Assembly: GCF_003226535.1 (NCBI RefSeq)
Contig: NZ_QKOB01000006.1
Coordinates: 273,136 to 337,135 of the forward strand
Reading direction: 5' to 3'
Origin: Meiothermus sp. Pnk-1
Lineage (GTDB): Bacteria; Deinococcota; Deinococci; Deinococcales; Thermaceae
DNA length: 64,000 bases
Part shown: positions 38,061-46,801 of the stretch, one piece after another
Layout: the number at the start of each line of letters is the position of its first letter
How positions within the stretch are numbered: the first letter of the stretch is position 1
Made by a program: the position numbers and the translations under genes
Notes under the pieces: model-generated
The model's database searches: none
Told to the model about the DNA's origin: nothing
What the model saw: only the letters and a program-made list of their open reading frames with translations

Positions 38061-38744
38061 CTATCGCCTGACCACCTCGGCATCGGCGGGTCGTTTGCGC
38101 AGGGCGCTGGCGGTCAGGTTGGTGCGCTTGAAGCTGCGGAGGTTGAGTTCGGCCAACACCTTGTTCGAAGAGTCCAAGAGGCGGATCGAGAGGGGGCGGG
38201 GGTCGCTTTTGAGCACCACAAGCTCGATCTGGGCAAACCCCAGCGAGTTGTCCTTGGGGGTCCCGGCGATGCGCCAGGCCGGGCCATCCGGAGTGTTCAC
38301 CTCTACGGGGGGCCGCAGGTTGAGGCGGCCGGTGAGTTCCTCGAGATCCCCGAGGGAGCTGAGGTTAACCCCCAGGCCCTCCACCTTGGCCTTAGCGCGC
38401 GGTTGGATGATGACCTGATTGGTAAGGAACAAATAGTTCCACACCTCCTTGTCGTCGATCACCACGAAGTTCCCCTCGAGGCTCGCCGGCTTGTTGAACT
38501 CCACCCGGGCCACCCGGTTGGCCCCCGGCACTACCTGTAGCCTCAGTTCGGCATCCTGGGTGGAGCCGTCGGGGGTTTGTACCTTACCGGTAAGGATGGC
38601 CTCCCAGGGAGATTTCTCCAGGTTGGCCTGTACCTGTTTGACGATATCCGCAGCACTCTGGGCAAAAACCAAGCTGGCCCAGATCATCGCCGCCACGGCA
38701 AGAAACCGCCTCGGGTTGAGCGTTTGGCATTTAGCGTTCGGCAT
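38061..38744 (-). CDS. LolA-like outer-membrane lipoprotein-sorting family protein
   Basis: About 227 residues: signal peptide (hydrophobic FLAVAAMIWASLVFA, cleaved before QSA), then the LolA-like half-barrel with VQANLEKSPWEAILTGKV and FVVIDDKEVWNYLFLTNQ. The first 13 residues (MPNAKCQTLNPRR) are encoded by the dispersed repeat at 38720-38744. A GAGAGGAG site precedes two adjacent ATGs (38747 and 38744). In the family such proteins are paired with RND or ABC exporters; here only a remnant transporter is found upstream (39570-39700). Confidence 0.8.
   Translation of the reverse strand: MPNAKCQTLNPRRFLAVAAMIWASLVFAQSAADIVKQVQANLEKSPWEAILTGKVQTPDGSTQDAELRLQVVPGANRVARVEFNKPASLEGNFVVIDDKEVWNYLFLTNQVIIQPRAKAKVEGLGVNLSSLGDLEELTGRLNLRPPVEVNTPDGPAWRIAGTPKDNSLGFAQIELVVLKSDPRPLSIRLLDSSNKVLAELNLRSFKRTNLTASALRKRPADAEVVRR
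38720..38744. repeat. Dispersed GCGTTTGGC/TTAGCGTTC repeat at a gene junction
   Basis: GCGTTTGGCATTTAGCGTTC followed by GGCAT. It supplies both the last codons of the outer-membrane gene (stop at 38731) and the first codons of the LolA-like gene, which therefore overlap by 14 bases. Confidence 0.6.
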
Positions 38745-39588
38745 CATTCTCCTCTCCAAACTCGAGCGTGTAGCGTAACCAGCCGAAGATCCCGGTATCG
38801 ACCCCGTATCCAGCGTCGGCCCGCCAGGGGCCTCCCTCCACCCCCAGGCTAGCCGCCCAGGGGTAGGAAAGCGTGAGGTGGGTCTTAAGTTCCTCCGTAA
38901 AGAGGGCCGCTTCTAAGCGGTTGTACCACCCCAGCCGCAAGCTTAGATCAAGCACAGCACCGCCCAGCTCGCCACGCCAACCCGCCAGGCCATAAGGCCC
39001 GCCCCGGTAGCCGAGGCCCAAGGTCCAGGTAGTCTCGGCGCGGGTGGTGTAGCTGGCCTCGCCGTATAAGAACGGATTGGCATAACCCACGGTCAGGCCC
39101 AGGGTTTCCCGTCCGGAAAGCCGATAGCGCCCGAAAAACCTTACATTCAACCCGGAGAGGTTCGCTTCGCCGTAATCGCCCACCCAGAGGTTTTGCCGAG
39201 GCGCCGAGGCATAACCCAGGCTGGCGTCCAGCCCCACCGGCCCCAAAGCCCCCCGAGCAAACCCCTCCACCGCCCAGCCTGCTATCCCCAAGCTACCGCG
39301 CAAGCCATAACCGATCCGCCCCATGGGGCCGAGTTCGACCGCGCCCTCCGCCGAGAGCCCGATGGCCGCCCACTGGGCCCGCAGCCCAAGGATGAAATCA
39401 CCCGCCGACAAGGTTCCCTCGAAGGTCGGTGTCAGGTACCCCGAACGCCCGTACACCCCGAAAGTGAAGGATTGCGCGAAGGCTGGCGTAGCCAGCAGCA
39501 ATAGACCCCACGCGATGCGCAATAGGCCACGGCAAGCCGTACGTCGTACGTCATACGACATGCCCGCGTTCAGCGTTCGGCTTGGCAT
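38731..39588 (-). CDS. Predicted outer-membrane beta-barrel protein
   Basis: 285 residues: after a basic start, a signal peptide (GLLRIAWGLLLLATPAFA, cleavage before QSF), then alternating aromatic/glycine strands throughout (FGVYGRSGYLTPTFEG, LGYRGGPYGLAGWRGELGG) and a terminal strand GWLRYTLEFGE, typical of beta-barrels. The first 20 codons come from the repeat region 39538-39588. A transporter remnant lies upstream and a LolA-like gene overlaps downstream, suggesting an old export operon. No specific family is recognised. Confidence 0.65.
   Translation of the reverse strand: MPSRTLNAGMSYDVRRTACRGLLRIAWGLLLLATPAFAQSFTFGVYGRSGYLTPTFEGTLSAGDFILGLRAQWAAIGLSAEGAVELGPMGRIGYGLRGSLGIAGWAVEGFARGALGPVGLDASLGYASAPRQNLWVGDYGEANLSGLNVRFFGRYRLSGRETLGLTVGYANPFLYGEASYTTRAETTWTLGLGYRGGPYGLAGWRGELGGAVLDLSLRLGWYNRLEAALFTEELKTHLTLSYPWAASLGVEGGPWRADAGYGVDTGIFGWLRYTLEFGEENDAER
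39538..39588. repeat. CGTACGACGTACG plus GCGTTCAGCGTTCGGC repeat block
   Basis: CGTACGTCGTACGTCATACG is followed by CGCGTTCAGCGTTCGGC. Both words recur in this window (CACGTACGACATGC at 39706, TTAGCGTACGAC at 61931). The block sits across the start of the outer-membrane gene and the end of the transporter remnant. Confidence 0.6.
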
Positions 39589-39692
39589 CTCGCTCCCTTA
39601 AGCCACCCGTCGCTGGCCAGACCGAGCACGGCGGTGCCGAAGATGACGAGCGCGCCCAGATCCAGCCACAGGGTCTCGAGGATGCCGGGGAG
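39570..39692 (-). pseudogene. C-terminal remnant of a transporter permease
   Basis: Reading the minus strand from about 39692 gives LPGILETLWLDLGALVIFGT and AVLGLASDGWLKGAR, ending at a TGA (39572-39570) inside the repeat block. This looks like the final membrane helix of an ABC-type or MMPL-type permease. There is no upstream coding continuation: the copy of the CGTACG word at 39706 abuts it. It is consistent with a deletion between repeat copies that removed the transporter. Confidence 0.5.
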
Positions 39693-39774
39693 CGTAATTG
39701 GGCTGCACGTACGACATGCTACCCGTGCGACCCTTCGCGACAAGGCACCGAGAACCCAAAGGCAATTCAGGCTG

Positions 39775-40842
39775 TCATTTCACCCAGTCCATCAGGGCAG
39801 GCGGGGTGAAGGTCGAGGTGAGTTCCACTGGCCGGTGGGTGCGGGCGGACTGGTCGGTGGCCTCGAGGATCTCCACCACGTGCGCGGCGTGCTCCCCGGT
39901 GACCCGCGAGGGCCTGCCGGTTTGGATAGCCTGGGCATAGTCCACCAAACCCCGGGCCCAGTCAATTCCCACCTCGCTGGAACGCAAGGGCGGGATGGGC
40001 GCATAGGGCTGGTTGAAATCGGCGTACTCGAGCGGGCTATTGGCCACAAACCAGCTGTGCAGGCGCAAAGAGCCCAAGTCTCCGTGAAACTCGATTCCCT
40101 CGCCCTGGAGGGTCTGGCCGGAGACGTAGAAGTTGGCGGTGAGCCGCACCAAGGGGCCTGGCTCAAACTCGAGGTTGACCACGTAAAAATCGGGGGCCTC
40201 GACGGTGAAGGGGTGCCCCTCCTTGGTAAGGCGGTGAGGGTACAGGGTCGCAGCGAAAGCACTGAGCCGCTTGGCTGGACCAAACAACGCGGTGAGCAAC
40301 GCCAGCGGATATACCCCCACGTCGAGCATCGGCCCCACTGCGTAGAAGGGGGCCGGGTTGGGGTGCCAGGACTCGATGCGCCCGTGGTTGACCTCCGCAT
40401 AGACCACCCGCACATCCCCGAGTTTGCCGTCCCGTACGATTTTCATCGCGGTTTGCTGGGCCTCTCCCAAGAAGGTGATGGGGGCACAGGCCAAGCGTAA
40501 GCCCTTGGCCTTGGCGAGATCGACCAGCTCTTGTGCCTCACGGTAGGTGAGCGCTAGGGGCTTCTCGGAGTAAACGTGCTTTCCCGCCTCGAGCCCGGCC
40601 TTGACCACCCGGTAGTGGGCGTCGAAGATGGTCAGGTTGACCACGGCCTCCACCTCAGGATCGGCCAAAAGCGCCTCGAGCGACGCATAGGCCTTTCCCC
40701 CGTGCTGGGCGGCGAAGGCCTGAGCCCGCGCGGCGTCTACGTCGTAAAAGCCGATCAGCTCGAGTTCGGGGTGCTTCTTGATGTCCTGGCTGTACGGCCC
40801 AGCGATGTTGCCGCAGCCGACGATGGCGAGTTTGAGGGGCAT
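39775..40842 (-). CDS. Gfo/Idh/MocA family NAD(P)-dependent oxidoreductase
   Basis: 355 residues: Rossmann N-terminus (LAIVGCGNIAGPYSQDI), EAVVNLTIFDAHYRVVKAGLEAGKHVYSEKPLALT with the EKP lysine expected in catalysis, and the family's C-terminal alpha/beta domain. Acts on sugars or inositols. It lies 46 bases after a sugar isomerase/epimerase, the classic pair of sugar or inositol catabolism, and across an intergenic operator from a LacI regulator. Confidence 0.9.
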   Translation of the reverse strand: MPLKLAIVGCGNIAGPYSQDIKKHPELELIGFYDVDAARAQAFAAQHGGKAYASLEALLADPEVEAVVNLTIFDAHYRVVKAGLEAGKHVYSEKPLALTYREAQELVDLAKAKGLRLACAPITFLGEAQQTAMKIVRDGKLGDVRVVYAEVNHGRIESWHPNPAPFYAVGPMLDVGVYPLALLTALFGPAKRLSAFAATLYPHRLTKEGHPFTVEAPDFYVVNLEFEPGPLVRLTANFYVSGQTLQGEGIEFHGDLGSLRLHSWFVANSPLEYADFNQPYAPIPPLRSSEVGIDWARGLVDYAQAIQTGRPSRVTGEHAAHVVEILEATDQSARTHRPVELTSTFTPPALMDWVK

Positions 40843-40888
40843 GGGTTCTCCTTGAGGGATGGCCGATAGCGCTGTTATTCGCGGTCAG

Positions 40889-41707
40889 CTATCGGCCCCG
40901 GGTTGCCTTCGCAGCGAGCCAGCCCTCGAGCATGGCCCGGCTGGCCTTGATGTCCTCGGTGGGGTCGCCCTGTTCGGGCTCGTGCTCGATGCCGAGGGGG
41001 CCGGTATAACCGATCTCCTGTAGAGCCCGCACACAGCCTTCGATGTCGGCTACCCCATGCCCGAAGCGGCAAGTCTGGTGGGTTCCGGCGGAGCGTACAT
41101 CCTTGAGGTGAACGGTGAGGATATGGCCGCTAAGCTCGCGCAGGGCCTGGGGGGCGGAGTACGCCTGGGTAGCCCACCAACCGGTGTCGGGGGCCGCCCC
41201 CAGGTGTCCTTCTGCCCCATCCCCGATGAGCTCCAACACTTCGGCGGGAGTCTTCTCGGGGTGGTTCTCGATGCCCAACCTAACCCCGTAGTGCTGGAGG
41301 ATCGCCACCGCTTCCTTGCGCTGCTCCTTGAGGAGAGGGGCTCCCCCGGCGATCAGCGAGACCCCCATCGCTCGAGCCAGCTTGCAGGTGCCCTCGAGCC
41401 CCTGCAACGAGCCTACCCAGGTGGCGAAGCTCAGCACCTCCAGCCCATGCCGAGCGAGGGAGTCCTTGGCGATGGCGACGTGCTCGGGCGTAGCCCAGGT
41501 CCAGTTCAGATGCGCTCCCCACAGATCAATCGCGTCAAACCCCATCTGACGAATCTCTGCCAGCATCCTATCCAGCCGCTCGCCAAAGGTTTCGACCGGC
41601 CGGAAGTAGTCCTGGGTGGCGGCATCGCCTTGCATCCAGCCTTCAGTCATGTGGTAGCCGATCTGCCGTGCCACAAAGTTGGCGGTGATAAAAGAAATCC
41701 GATTCAT
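40889..41707 (-). CDS. Sugar phosphate isomerase/epimerase (xylose isomerase-like TIM barrel)
   Basis: 272 residues of the AP-endonuclease-2/xylose-isomerase-like TIM barrel. Metal ligands fit GIENHPEKTPAEVLELI (Glu/His), VHLKDVR (His) and GIEHEPEQGDP (Glu). Members include IolE, IolI and hexulose isomerases or 3-keto-sugar isomerases working with Gfo/Idh enzymes. First gene of a two-gene minus-strand unit, divergent from the LacI-type regulator whose palindrome at 41845-41858 could control both. Confidence 0.88.
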   Translation of the reverse strand: MNRISFITANFVARQIGYHMTEGWMQGDAATQDYFRPVETFGERLDRMLAEIRQMGFDAIDLWGAHLNWTWATPEHVAIAKDSLARHGLEVLSFATWVGSLQGLEGTCKLARAMGVSLIAGGAPLLKEQRKEAVAILQHYGVRLGIENHPEKTPAEVLELIGDGAEGHLGAAPDTGWWATQAYSAPQALRELSGHILTVHLKDVRSAGTHQTCRFGHGVADIEGCVRALQEIGYTGPLGIEHEPEQGDPTEDIKASRAMLEGWLAAKATRGR

Positions 41708-41831
41708 CTCTAGTCCTCCAGGAGCCTGCGCCCCGCCTCTCCAACCGCCGATTACCTTCGCTTTTCGGTGTTTGTTTCCTCCTCTCTCGCGACCCAGCCA
41801 GGGCGATGCCCCTCCCCGGCTTGGCGCTATA

Positions 41832-41860
41832 TTGACAGTTTTTGGTTAAGCGCTTAACTT
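41832..41860 (+). promoter_or_regulatory. lacI-type gene promoter with palindromic operator
   Basis: TTGACA (41832-41837), a 17-base spacer and TAACTT (41855-41860) form a good promoter. A perfect 14-bp palindrome GTTAAGCGCTTAAC (41845-41858) spans the spacer and -10, and a second related half (TTAACGCTAA, 41859-41868) follows. The central CG step is typical of LacI-family operators, so this is a likely autoregulatory site in the 200-base divergent gap. Confidence 0.75.
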
Positions 41861-41908
41861 AACGCTAAACATCATACCAGGTTATCCTTCCGCGAAAAGA
41901 GCGAGGCC

Positions 41909-42970
41909 ATGAGAAAGGAAGTGCGGGTCACACTGAAGGACGTTGCCAAGCTAGCAGGGGTTTCTGCGGTGACGGTCTCCAATGTAATTAACCACCGGCC
42001 TAATGTCTCCGAGGCTACCCGAGCTCGGGTGCAAGAAGCCATCCAACGCACCGGCTACACCGTCAACCTGGCGGCCCGAGGCCTGGCCGGAGGGCGTACC
42101 AACACCGTGGGCATGTTGGTGCCCGATCTATCCACGCAATACATGGGAGAGATCGTGCGAGGAGCTGGCGACGAAGTGCGCCGCTCGGGGATGGAGATGC
42201 TCATCTCCACCGCCTCCGACATCACCCGAGAGCGCCATCAAGTGGCTTTCCTCCAAGGCATCACCGACGGGTTGCTGCTGCTGCTGCCCCGTACTCCCGA
42301 CGAGATGCTGGTGGTGCTCGAACAAGCTGGGATTCCGGTAGTGGTGATTGACCACCGGGGGAGCAAAATCATGCTGCCCTCGGTGGACGTGGACAACTAC
42401 AGCGGAGCCCGGCTGGCAGTGGAGCACTTGCTGGCCCTGGGCCACCGGCGCATCGGCTTGGTCAGCGGCCCTACAGGCTATGGGGCCTCCTCGGCGCGCT
42501 TGCGGGGCTACAAAGAAGCCCTGCTGGCTGCGGGTCTTCCTTTCGATAAGACCCTGGTGGTGCCGGGCGACTTTTTGCAACCCAGCGGCTTCAGTGCAGG
42601 GAAAAAACTCCTCTCCCTACGTGAGCCCCCCACGGCTATCTTTGCGGCCAACGACCTGATGGCTTTCGGAGTAATGGAGGCCATCAAAGAGCGGGGCCTG
42701 CGGGTGCCCCAGGACATCTCGGTGATCGGCTTTGACGACATCCCGATGGCCAGCCAGGTCTACCCGCCCCTCACCACCATCCGACAGCCCCTCTACCAGA
42801 TGGGGGTGGCCGCGGCCCGAATGTTGATCGCCATGCTACGGGGGGTCACCCCTCCCTCCAGCCGCATCACCTTGCCCACCGAGTTGGTGGAGCGGGCCAG
42901 CACGGCCCGGCCTCTCCGGCGTTCCCATCGCCTCGTCAAGGGAAAGGAGGTGGTACACGAGCCGAGCTGA
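41909..42970 (+). CDS. LacI family transcriptional regulator
   Basis: 353 residues: N-terminal helix-turn-helix [22 protein letters not shown] and hinge helix ([14 protein letters not shown]), then a periplasmic-binding-like effector domain with the dimer and sugar-binding motifs [20 protein letters not shown]. Probably senses the glycoside or sugar handled by the divergent isomerase/oxidoreductase pair and the downstream ABC/GH3 genes. GAGG precedes ATG 41909. Confidence 0.95.
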   Translation: MRKEVRVTLKDVAKLAGVSAVTVSNVINHRPNVSEATRARVQEAIQRTGYTVNLAARGLAGGRTNTVGMLVPDLSTQYMGEIVRGAGDEVRRSGMEMLISTASDITRERHQVAFLQGITDGLLLLLPRTPDEMLVVLEQAGIPVVVIDHRGSKIMLPSVDVDNYSGARLAVEHLLALGHRRIGLVSGPTGYGASSARLRGYKEALLAAGLPFDKTLVVPGDFLQPSGFSAGKKLLSLREPPTAIFAANDLMAFGVMEAIKERGLRVPQDISVIGFDDIPMASQVYPPLTTIRQPLYQMGVAAARMLIAMLRGVTPPSSRITLPTELVERASTARPLRRSHRLVKGKEVVHEPS

Positions 42971-43045
42971 GCCGGTTTTACCGCAACCCTTCGAGTTCCA
43001 CAATCATCCAAATAGGTCTGTGTGCTTCTAAGAAATGAGGTTGGC

Positions 43046-44752
43046 ATGAGGATAAACCAACGCGGTTTCACGATCTTGTTGGGGGCTTTGGTGGTGGTTC
43101 TCGCCGCCTTGGCTCCGGCACAGCAGCTTCCTCGCAAGGAAACTCTCTACATCGGGGGTTTCCAATGGGGCCCACCCACTAACTTCAACCCCATCGCCTC
43201 CGGCCCGGCTTGGCCGATGGGTCAGACCTTCGGTACTCAGTACGTCTACGAAACCTTGTTCGTCTATAACTTGCTCACCGGCAACCTGGACCCACAGCTT
43301 GCGGCTAAGCTCGATGTCAAGGGCAACGTGTTCACCATTACCCTGCAAAACGGTACCCGGTGGCAAGATGGCCAGCCCTTGACCAGCGCTGACGTGGTCT
43401 ACACCTTCGATCTCGCCAAGCGCCAGCAAGTGAGCTACGCGCCCTTTTGAGACTATGTCTCTAGCATCAGCGCGCCCAATGCCAAAACTGTGGTCATCAA
43501 CCTCAACCCCAAAAAGCTCAATCCGGGTTTGGTGCGGCAGTATCTGGCAACCGTGGTGGTGCTGCCGCAACATATCTGGAGCGGGCTCGAGAAAAGCGAG
43601 AAGTCACTTCTACAGTACGCCAACATGAAACCTGTAGGCTCGGGCCCCTACACCCTCAAAGAAGCCAACAACGAGCGCGTGGTGTTGCAGCGCTTTGACA
43701 ACTACTGGGGCAAGGCCATCTGGGGCCTCCCGGCACCCAAATACATCGTCCACCCCATCTTCAAGTCCAACGACGCCGGAAACCTGGCCCTCGAGCAAGG
43801 CCAGCTCGACATCTCGCAGCAGTTCGCCCCCGAGATCTGGAAGATGTGGGAGCAGAAGAAGCTGCCCGTCTCGACTTGGTTCAAACAGCCCCCCTACCAC
43901 ATCCCCGGCTCGATCCCGATCATGTTCATTAACGTGAACAAGAAAGGGCTGGATAACCCCAAGGTACGCCGGGCTATCGCCTACGCCATCAACTACCCGC
44001 TCATCGTCCAGACCGCCATGTCCAGTTACTCGGTGCCGGCCAACTCGAGCCTAATCATCCCGGATGGCGGAGAGAAGAAGTTCTACAACGCCGACTTGGT
44101 CAAGCAGTACGGCTGGAGCTTCGATCCGCAAAAGGCGGTGGACATCCTCGAGAAAGACCTAGGCGCCAAGAAGGGCTCGGATGGCATCTACGTGCTGCCT
44201 GACGGCACCCGCTTAGGCCCTTGGAAGGTGCAGTGCCCCTTCGGCTGGACCGACTGGAACCAGGCTTTGGAGATTGTGGCCTCGAGCGCCAAGGCCGTGG
44301 GCATCGACATCAAGACCGACTTCCCCGAGTTCCCGGTGGCCAACCAGAACATGGCCAACGGCACCTTCGATCTAGCCTTGTGGTATGTAGCCTCGGTCGG
44401 CCCGGCCAGTCCCTGGCTGCGTTTTCGTGACGTAATGGACGGGCGCGATGTGCCCCCGGTGGGTCAGACCGCTTTCTGGGGGTACAACCGTTACAACAAT
44501 CCTAAGGTCGGTGAATTGCTCGACCAAGCGGCCGCGGCCGAAAGCGAAGCCGAGCAGAAGAAGATCTTCGGCGAGTTGGACAAGATCTTCATGACCGACA
44601 TCCCGGCCATCCCGCTGATGTACCGGCCCCTGGAGTTCTACGAGTTCAATGAGAGCGTCTGGAGCGGCTTTGCCAGCGCTGCCAATCCCAAGGCCCCGCC
44701 GATGTTTACCGGTGCGGGCATTCGCATGTTGTACAACATCCGGCCCAAATAG
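43046..44752 (+). pseudogene. ABC transporter substrate-binding protein (Dpp/Opp, oligosaccharide type) with an in-frame TGA
   Basis: A 568-codon reading frame with signal peptide (MRINQRGFTILLGALVVVLA) and the SBP family 5 fold, resembling cellobiose/oligosaccharide-binding members. Codon 135 is TGA (43448-43450) within SYAPF-stop-DYVSSI; reading it as TGG (Trp) restores a normal family sequence, and both halves are in the same frame. The rest shows no decay. It could be a recent nonsense mutation, a sequencing error, or a read-through stop. A restart at GTG 43490 would give a protein without signal peptide. GAGG precedes the ATG. Confidence 0.85.
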
Positions 44753-44756
44753 GAGC

Positions 44757-44780
44757 GGGTGGGGGCATCTGCCCCCACCC
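44757..44780 (+). terminator. Hairpin between binding-protein and permease genes
   Basis: GGGTGGGGGC (44757-44766) and GCCCCCACCC (44771-44780) form a perfect 10-bp stem with an ATCT loop, four bases after the binding-protein stop. No U-run follows. In ABC importer operons such hairpins act as partial terminators or 3' stabilisers that give more binding protein than permease; that role is inferred here. Confidence 0.65.
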
Positions 44781-44889
44781 CCGGCCAAGGCTCGCTCGGA
44801 TACGCTGCTTGCTTTGGCTAGACCCCAAAAATGCCTTGTTGTACGGTGGGGTTACCTAAAAGGGCGGATTTGCGCAAGGGCCTGCGGAT

Positions 44890-45903
44890 ATGAACACCTT
44901 TCAGCGCTACATCCTGAACAAGCTGCTGTGGTATTTGGCAGCGTTTTTGCTGGCGGCCTCGCTAAACTTCTTCCTACCCCGACTAATTCCTGGCAACCCG
45001 GTGGACGCTATCGTAGCCAAAATGGCCCAAGGTGGAGCCGCCGAGGGCGAAGCTAGGCGTCGCACTTACGAGACTTACATGAAGGAGTTTGGCCTAGATA
45101 AACCGCTGCTGGTACAATTTGGCACCTATTTGGCCAATCTCGCTCGAGGGGATCTGGGCACCTCCTTTGGCAACTACCCGGCCAAGGTCAACGACTTGAT
45201 CGCTGCCTCGCTCCCTTGGACCATCGCTTTGCAACTTCCGGCCATTCTGGTGGGCTGGATTTTGGGCAATCTCTTGGGGGTGTTGGCCGCCTACAAAGGC
45301 GGAGCTTTCGACCGCTGGGCCTTTGTGGGATCGCTGGTGTTCTCTAACTTGCCCTATTACTGCTTGGCCGTATTGCTTTTGTACCTTTTCTCGGTGGCCA
45401 TCCCGATTTTCCCTTCATTCGGCGGCTATAACCCCGGCAGCACTCCCAACCTCAGCTTGAGCTTCATCCTCGACGTGCTACGCCACTATACCCTGCCCTT
45501 TTTGTCGTTGGTGCTGGTGCTCATCGGCGGGCAGGCGGTGGGAATGCGATCGATGGCGATCTACGAGCTTTCCGCCGACTATGTGAGCTACATGCGCAGC
45601 CTGGGGGTAGGAGACCGCCGCATCGTGGGAAGCATCTTCCGCAATGCCATGCTGCCGCAGATCACCGGTCTAGCCTTAGCCATCGGTTCATTGGTAGGCG
45701 GCGCCCTGCTCACCGAGGTGGTGTTCTCCTACCCCGGCCTCGGCTCAACCCTCTTTACCGCGATTCGGCAAAACGACTACCCGGTGATTCAAGGCATCAC
45801 CATTTTGGTCACGGTGGCGGTGCTGACGGCAAACTTCCTGATCGATATCGGTTACGGCCTGATTGATCCGCGCATTCGCTCGGCGCAACGGGGAGAAAGA
45901 TGA
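44890..45903 (+). CDS. ABC transporter permease (DppB/OppB type)
   Basis: 337 residues, six membrane helices, BPD_transp_1 fold. The coupling-helix motif EAA is seen as YELSADYVSYMRSLGVGDRRIVGSIFRNAMLPQITG. The N-terminus starts with a helix followed by PGNPVDAIVAKM, typical of DppB. First of the two permeases; 137 bases after the binding-protein gene, whose gap holds a hairpin. Confidence 0.93.
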   Translation: MNTFQRYILNKLLWYLAAFLLAASLNFFLPRLIPGNPVDAIVAKMAQGGAAEGEARRRTYETYMKEFGLDKPLLVQFGTYLANLARGDLGTSFGNYPAKVNDLIAASLPWTIALQLPAILVGWILGNLLGVLAAYKGGAFDRWAFVGSLVFSNLPYYCLAVLLLYLFSVAIPIFPSFGGYNPGSTPNLSLSFILDVLRHYTLPFLSLVLVLIGGQAVGMRSMAIYELSADYVSYMRSLGVGDRRIVGSIFRNAMLPQITGLALAIGSLVGGALLTEVVFSYPGLGSTLFTAIRQNDYPVIQGITILVTVAVLTANFLIDIGYGLIDPRIRSAQRGER

Positions 45904-45960
45904 AACCCCTCCTCCAAGCTGCTTGGACCTAGGCTCGAGGAACAGCACAAGAGGGAATCT

Positions 45961-46800
45961 ATGAACCCTTTTTTACGCCAACTCCTAGGCAATGGCCGCT
46001 TCCGCTTTAGCGCGATCCTGATGCTCCTGATCGTGGGGTTCGCCATCATCGGCCCGCTGCTCAACCGGCGCAATCCCCTATTCGCCGTGGGCGGACGCTA
46101 CGATCCCCCCTCTAGCAAAGCCCTCTTGGGTACCGATGTGATTGGCAACGACGTATTCTTGCAGCTCATGCACGGAGTAGGAACCTCGCTCGAGATCGGC
46201 CTGATCGCCGGAGCCGTCGCCACCCTGATAGGCGTAACCATCGGTACGCTGGCCGGTTTTCTAGGCGGGTTCGTGGACGAAGCTTTGATGGGGCTCACCA
46301 ACGTGATCATCACCATTCCCACCATCGTGATCCTCATCCTCTTGTCGGTAGCGGTGGAGTCGCGCTCGCTGATAACGATGGGGCTCATCATCGGGGTGAC
46401 CAGCTGGCCCTGGACGGCTCGAGCGGTGCGGGCGCAAACCGCTTCTCTGCGCACCCGTGAACACGTGGATGTAGCTCGACTTTCAGGCGCGGGGATCGGT
46501 TCGATCATCCTGTGGGAGATCTTGCCTTACATGTTCAGCTACATATTCATGGCCTTCGTTCTGCAACTCGCTAGCGGTATCCTCAACGAGGCCGCCCTGA
46601 GCCTACTGGGACTCGGACCGGACAACACCATAAGCCTGGGGAAAATGCTCCAGTTTGCCATCCAGGGTGAGGCGGTGCGCACCGGAGCCTACTGGGCCTT
46701 TCTACCGCCTACTATCCTGCTGGCCTTGATCTCCTTTGGGTTGTTGCTGATGCAGTCGAGCATGGATGAGGTGTTCAATCCCCGGCTGAGGAGAGCTTGA
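45961..46800 (+). CDS. ABC transporter permease (DppC/OppC type)
   Basis: 279 residues with the N-terminal OppC-like segment (RFRFSAILMLLIVGFAIIGP) and LLGTDVIGNDVFLQLMHGVGTSLEIGL, then the permease core with EAA motif region LRTREHVDVARLSGAGIGSIILWEILPY. It pairs with the preceding permease. The 57-base gap between the two has a GAGGG-like site; one base separates it from the first ATPase gene. Confidence 0.93.
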   Translation: MNPFLRQLLGNGRFRFSAILMLLIVGFAIIGPLLNRRNPLFAVGGRYDPPSSKALLGTDVIGNDVFLQLMHGVGTSLEIGLIAGAVATLIGVTIGTLAGFLGGFVDEALMGLTNVIITIPTIVILILLSVAVESRSLITMGLIIGVTSWPWTARAVRAQTASLRTREHVDVARLSGAGIGSIILWEILPYMFSYIFMAFVLQLASGILNEAALSLLGLGPDNTISLGKMLQFAIQGEAVRTGAYWAFLPPTILLALISFGLLLMQSSMDEVFNPRLRRA

Positions 46801-46801
46801 G

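Noticed and set aside
43448-43450. Selenocysteine at the TGA of the binding-protein gene
   Set aside because: The family has Trp at this position rather than Cys/Sec, and no selenocysteine insertion hairpin is evident just downstream.
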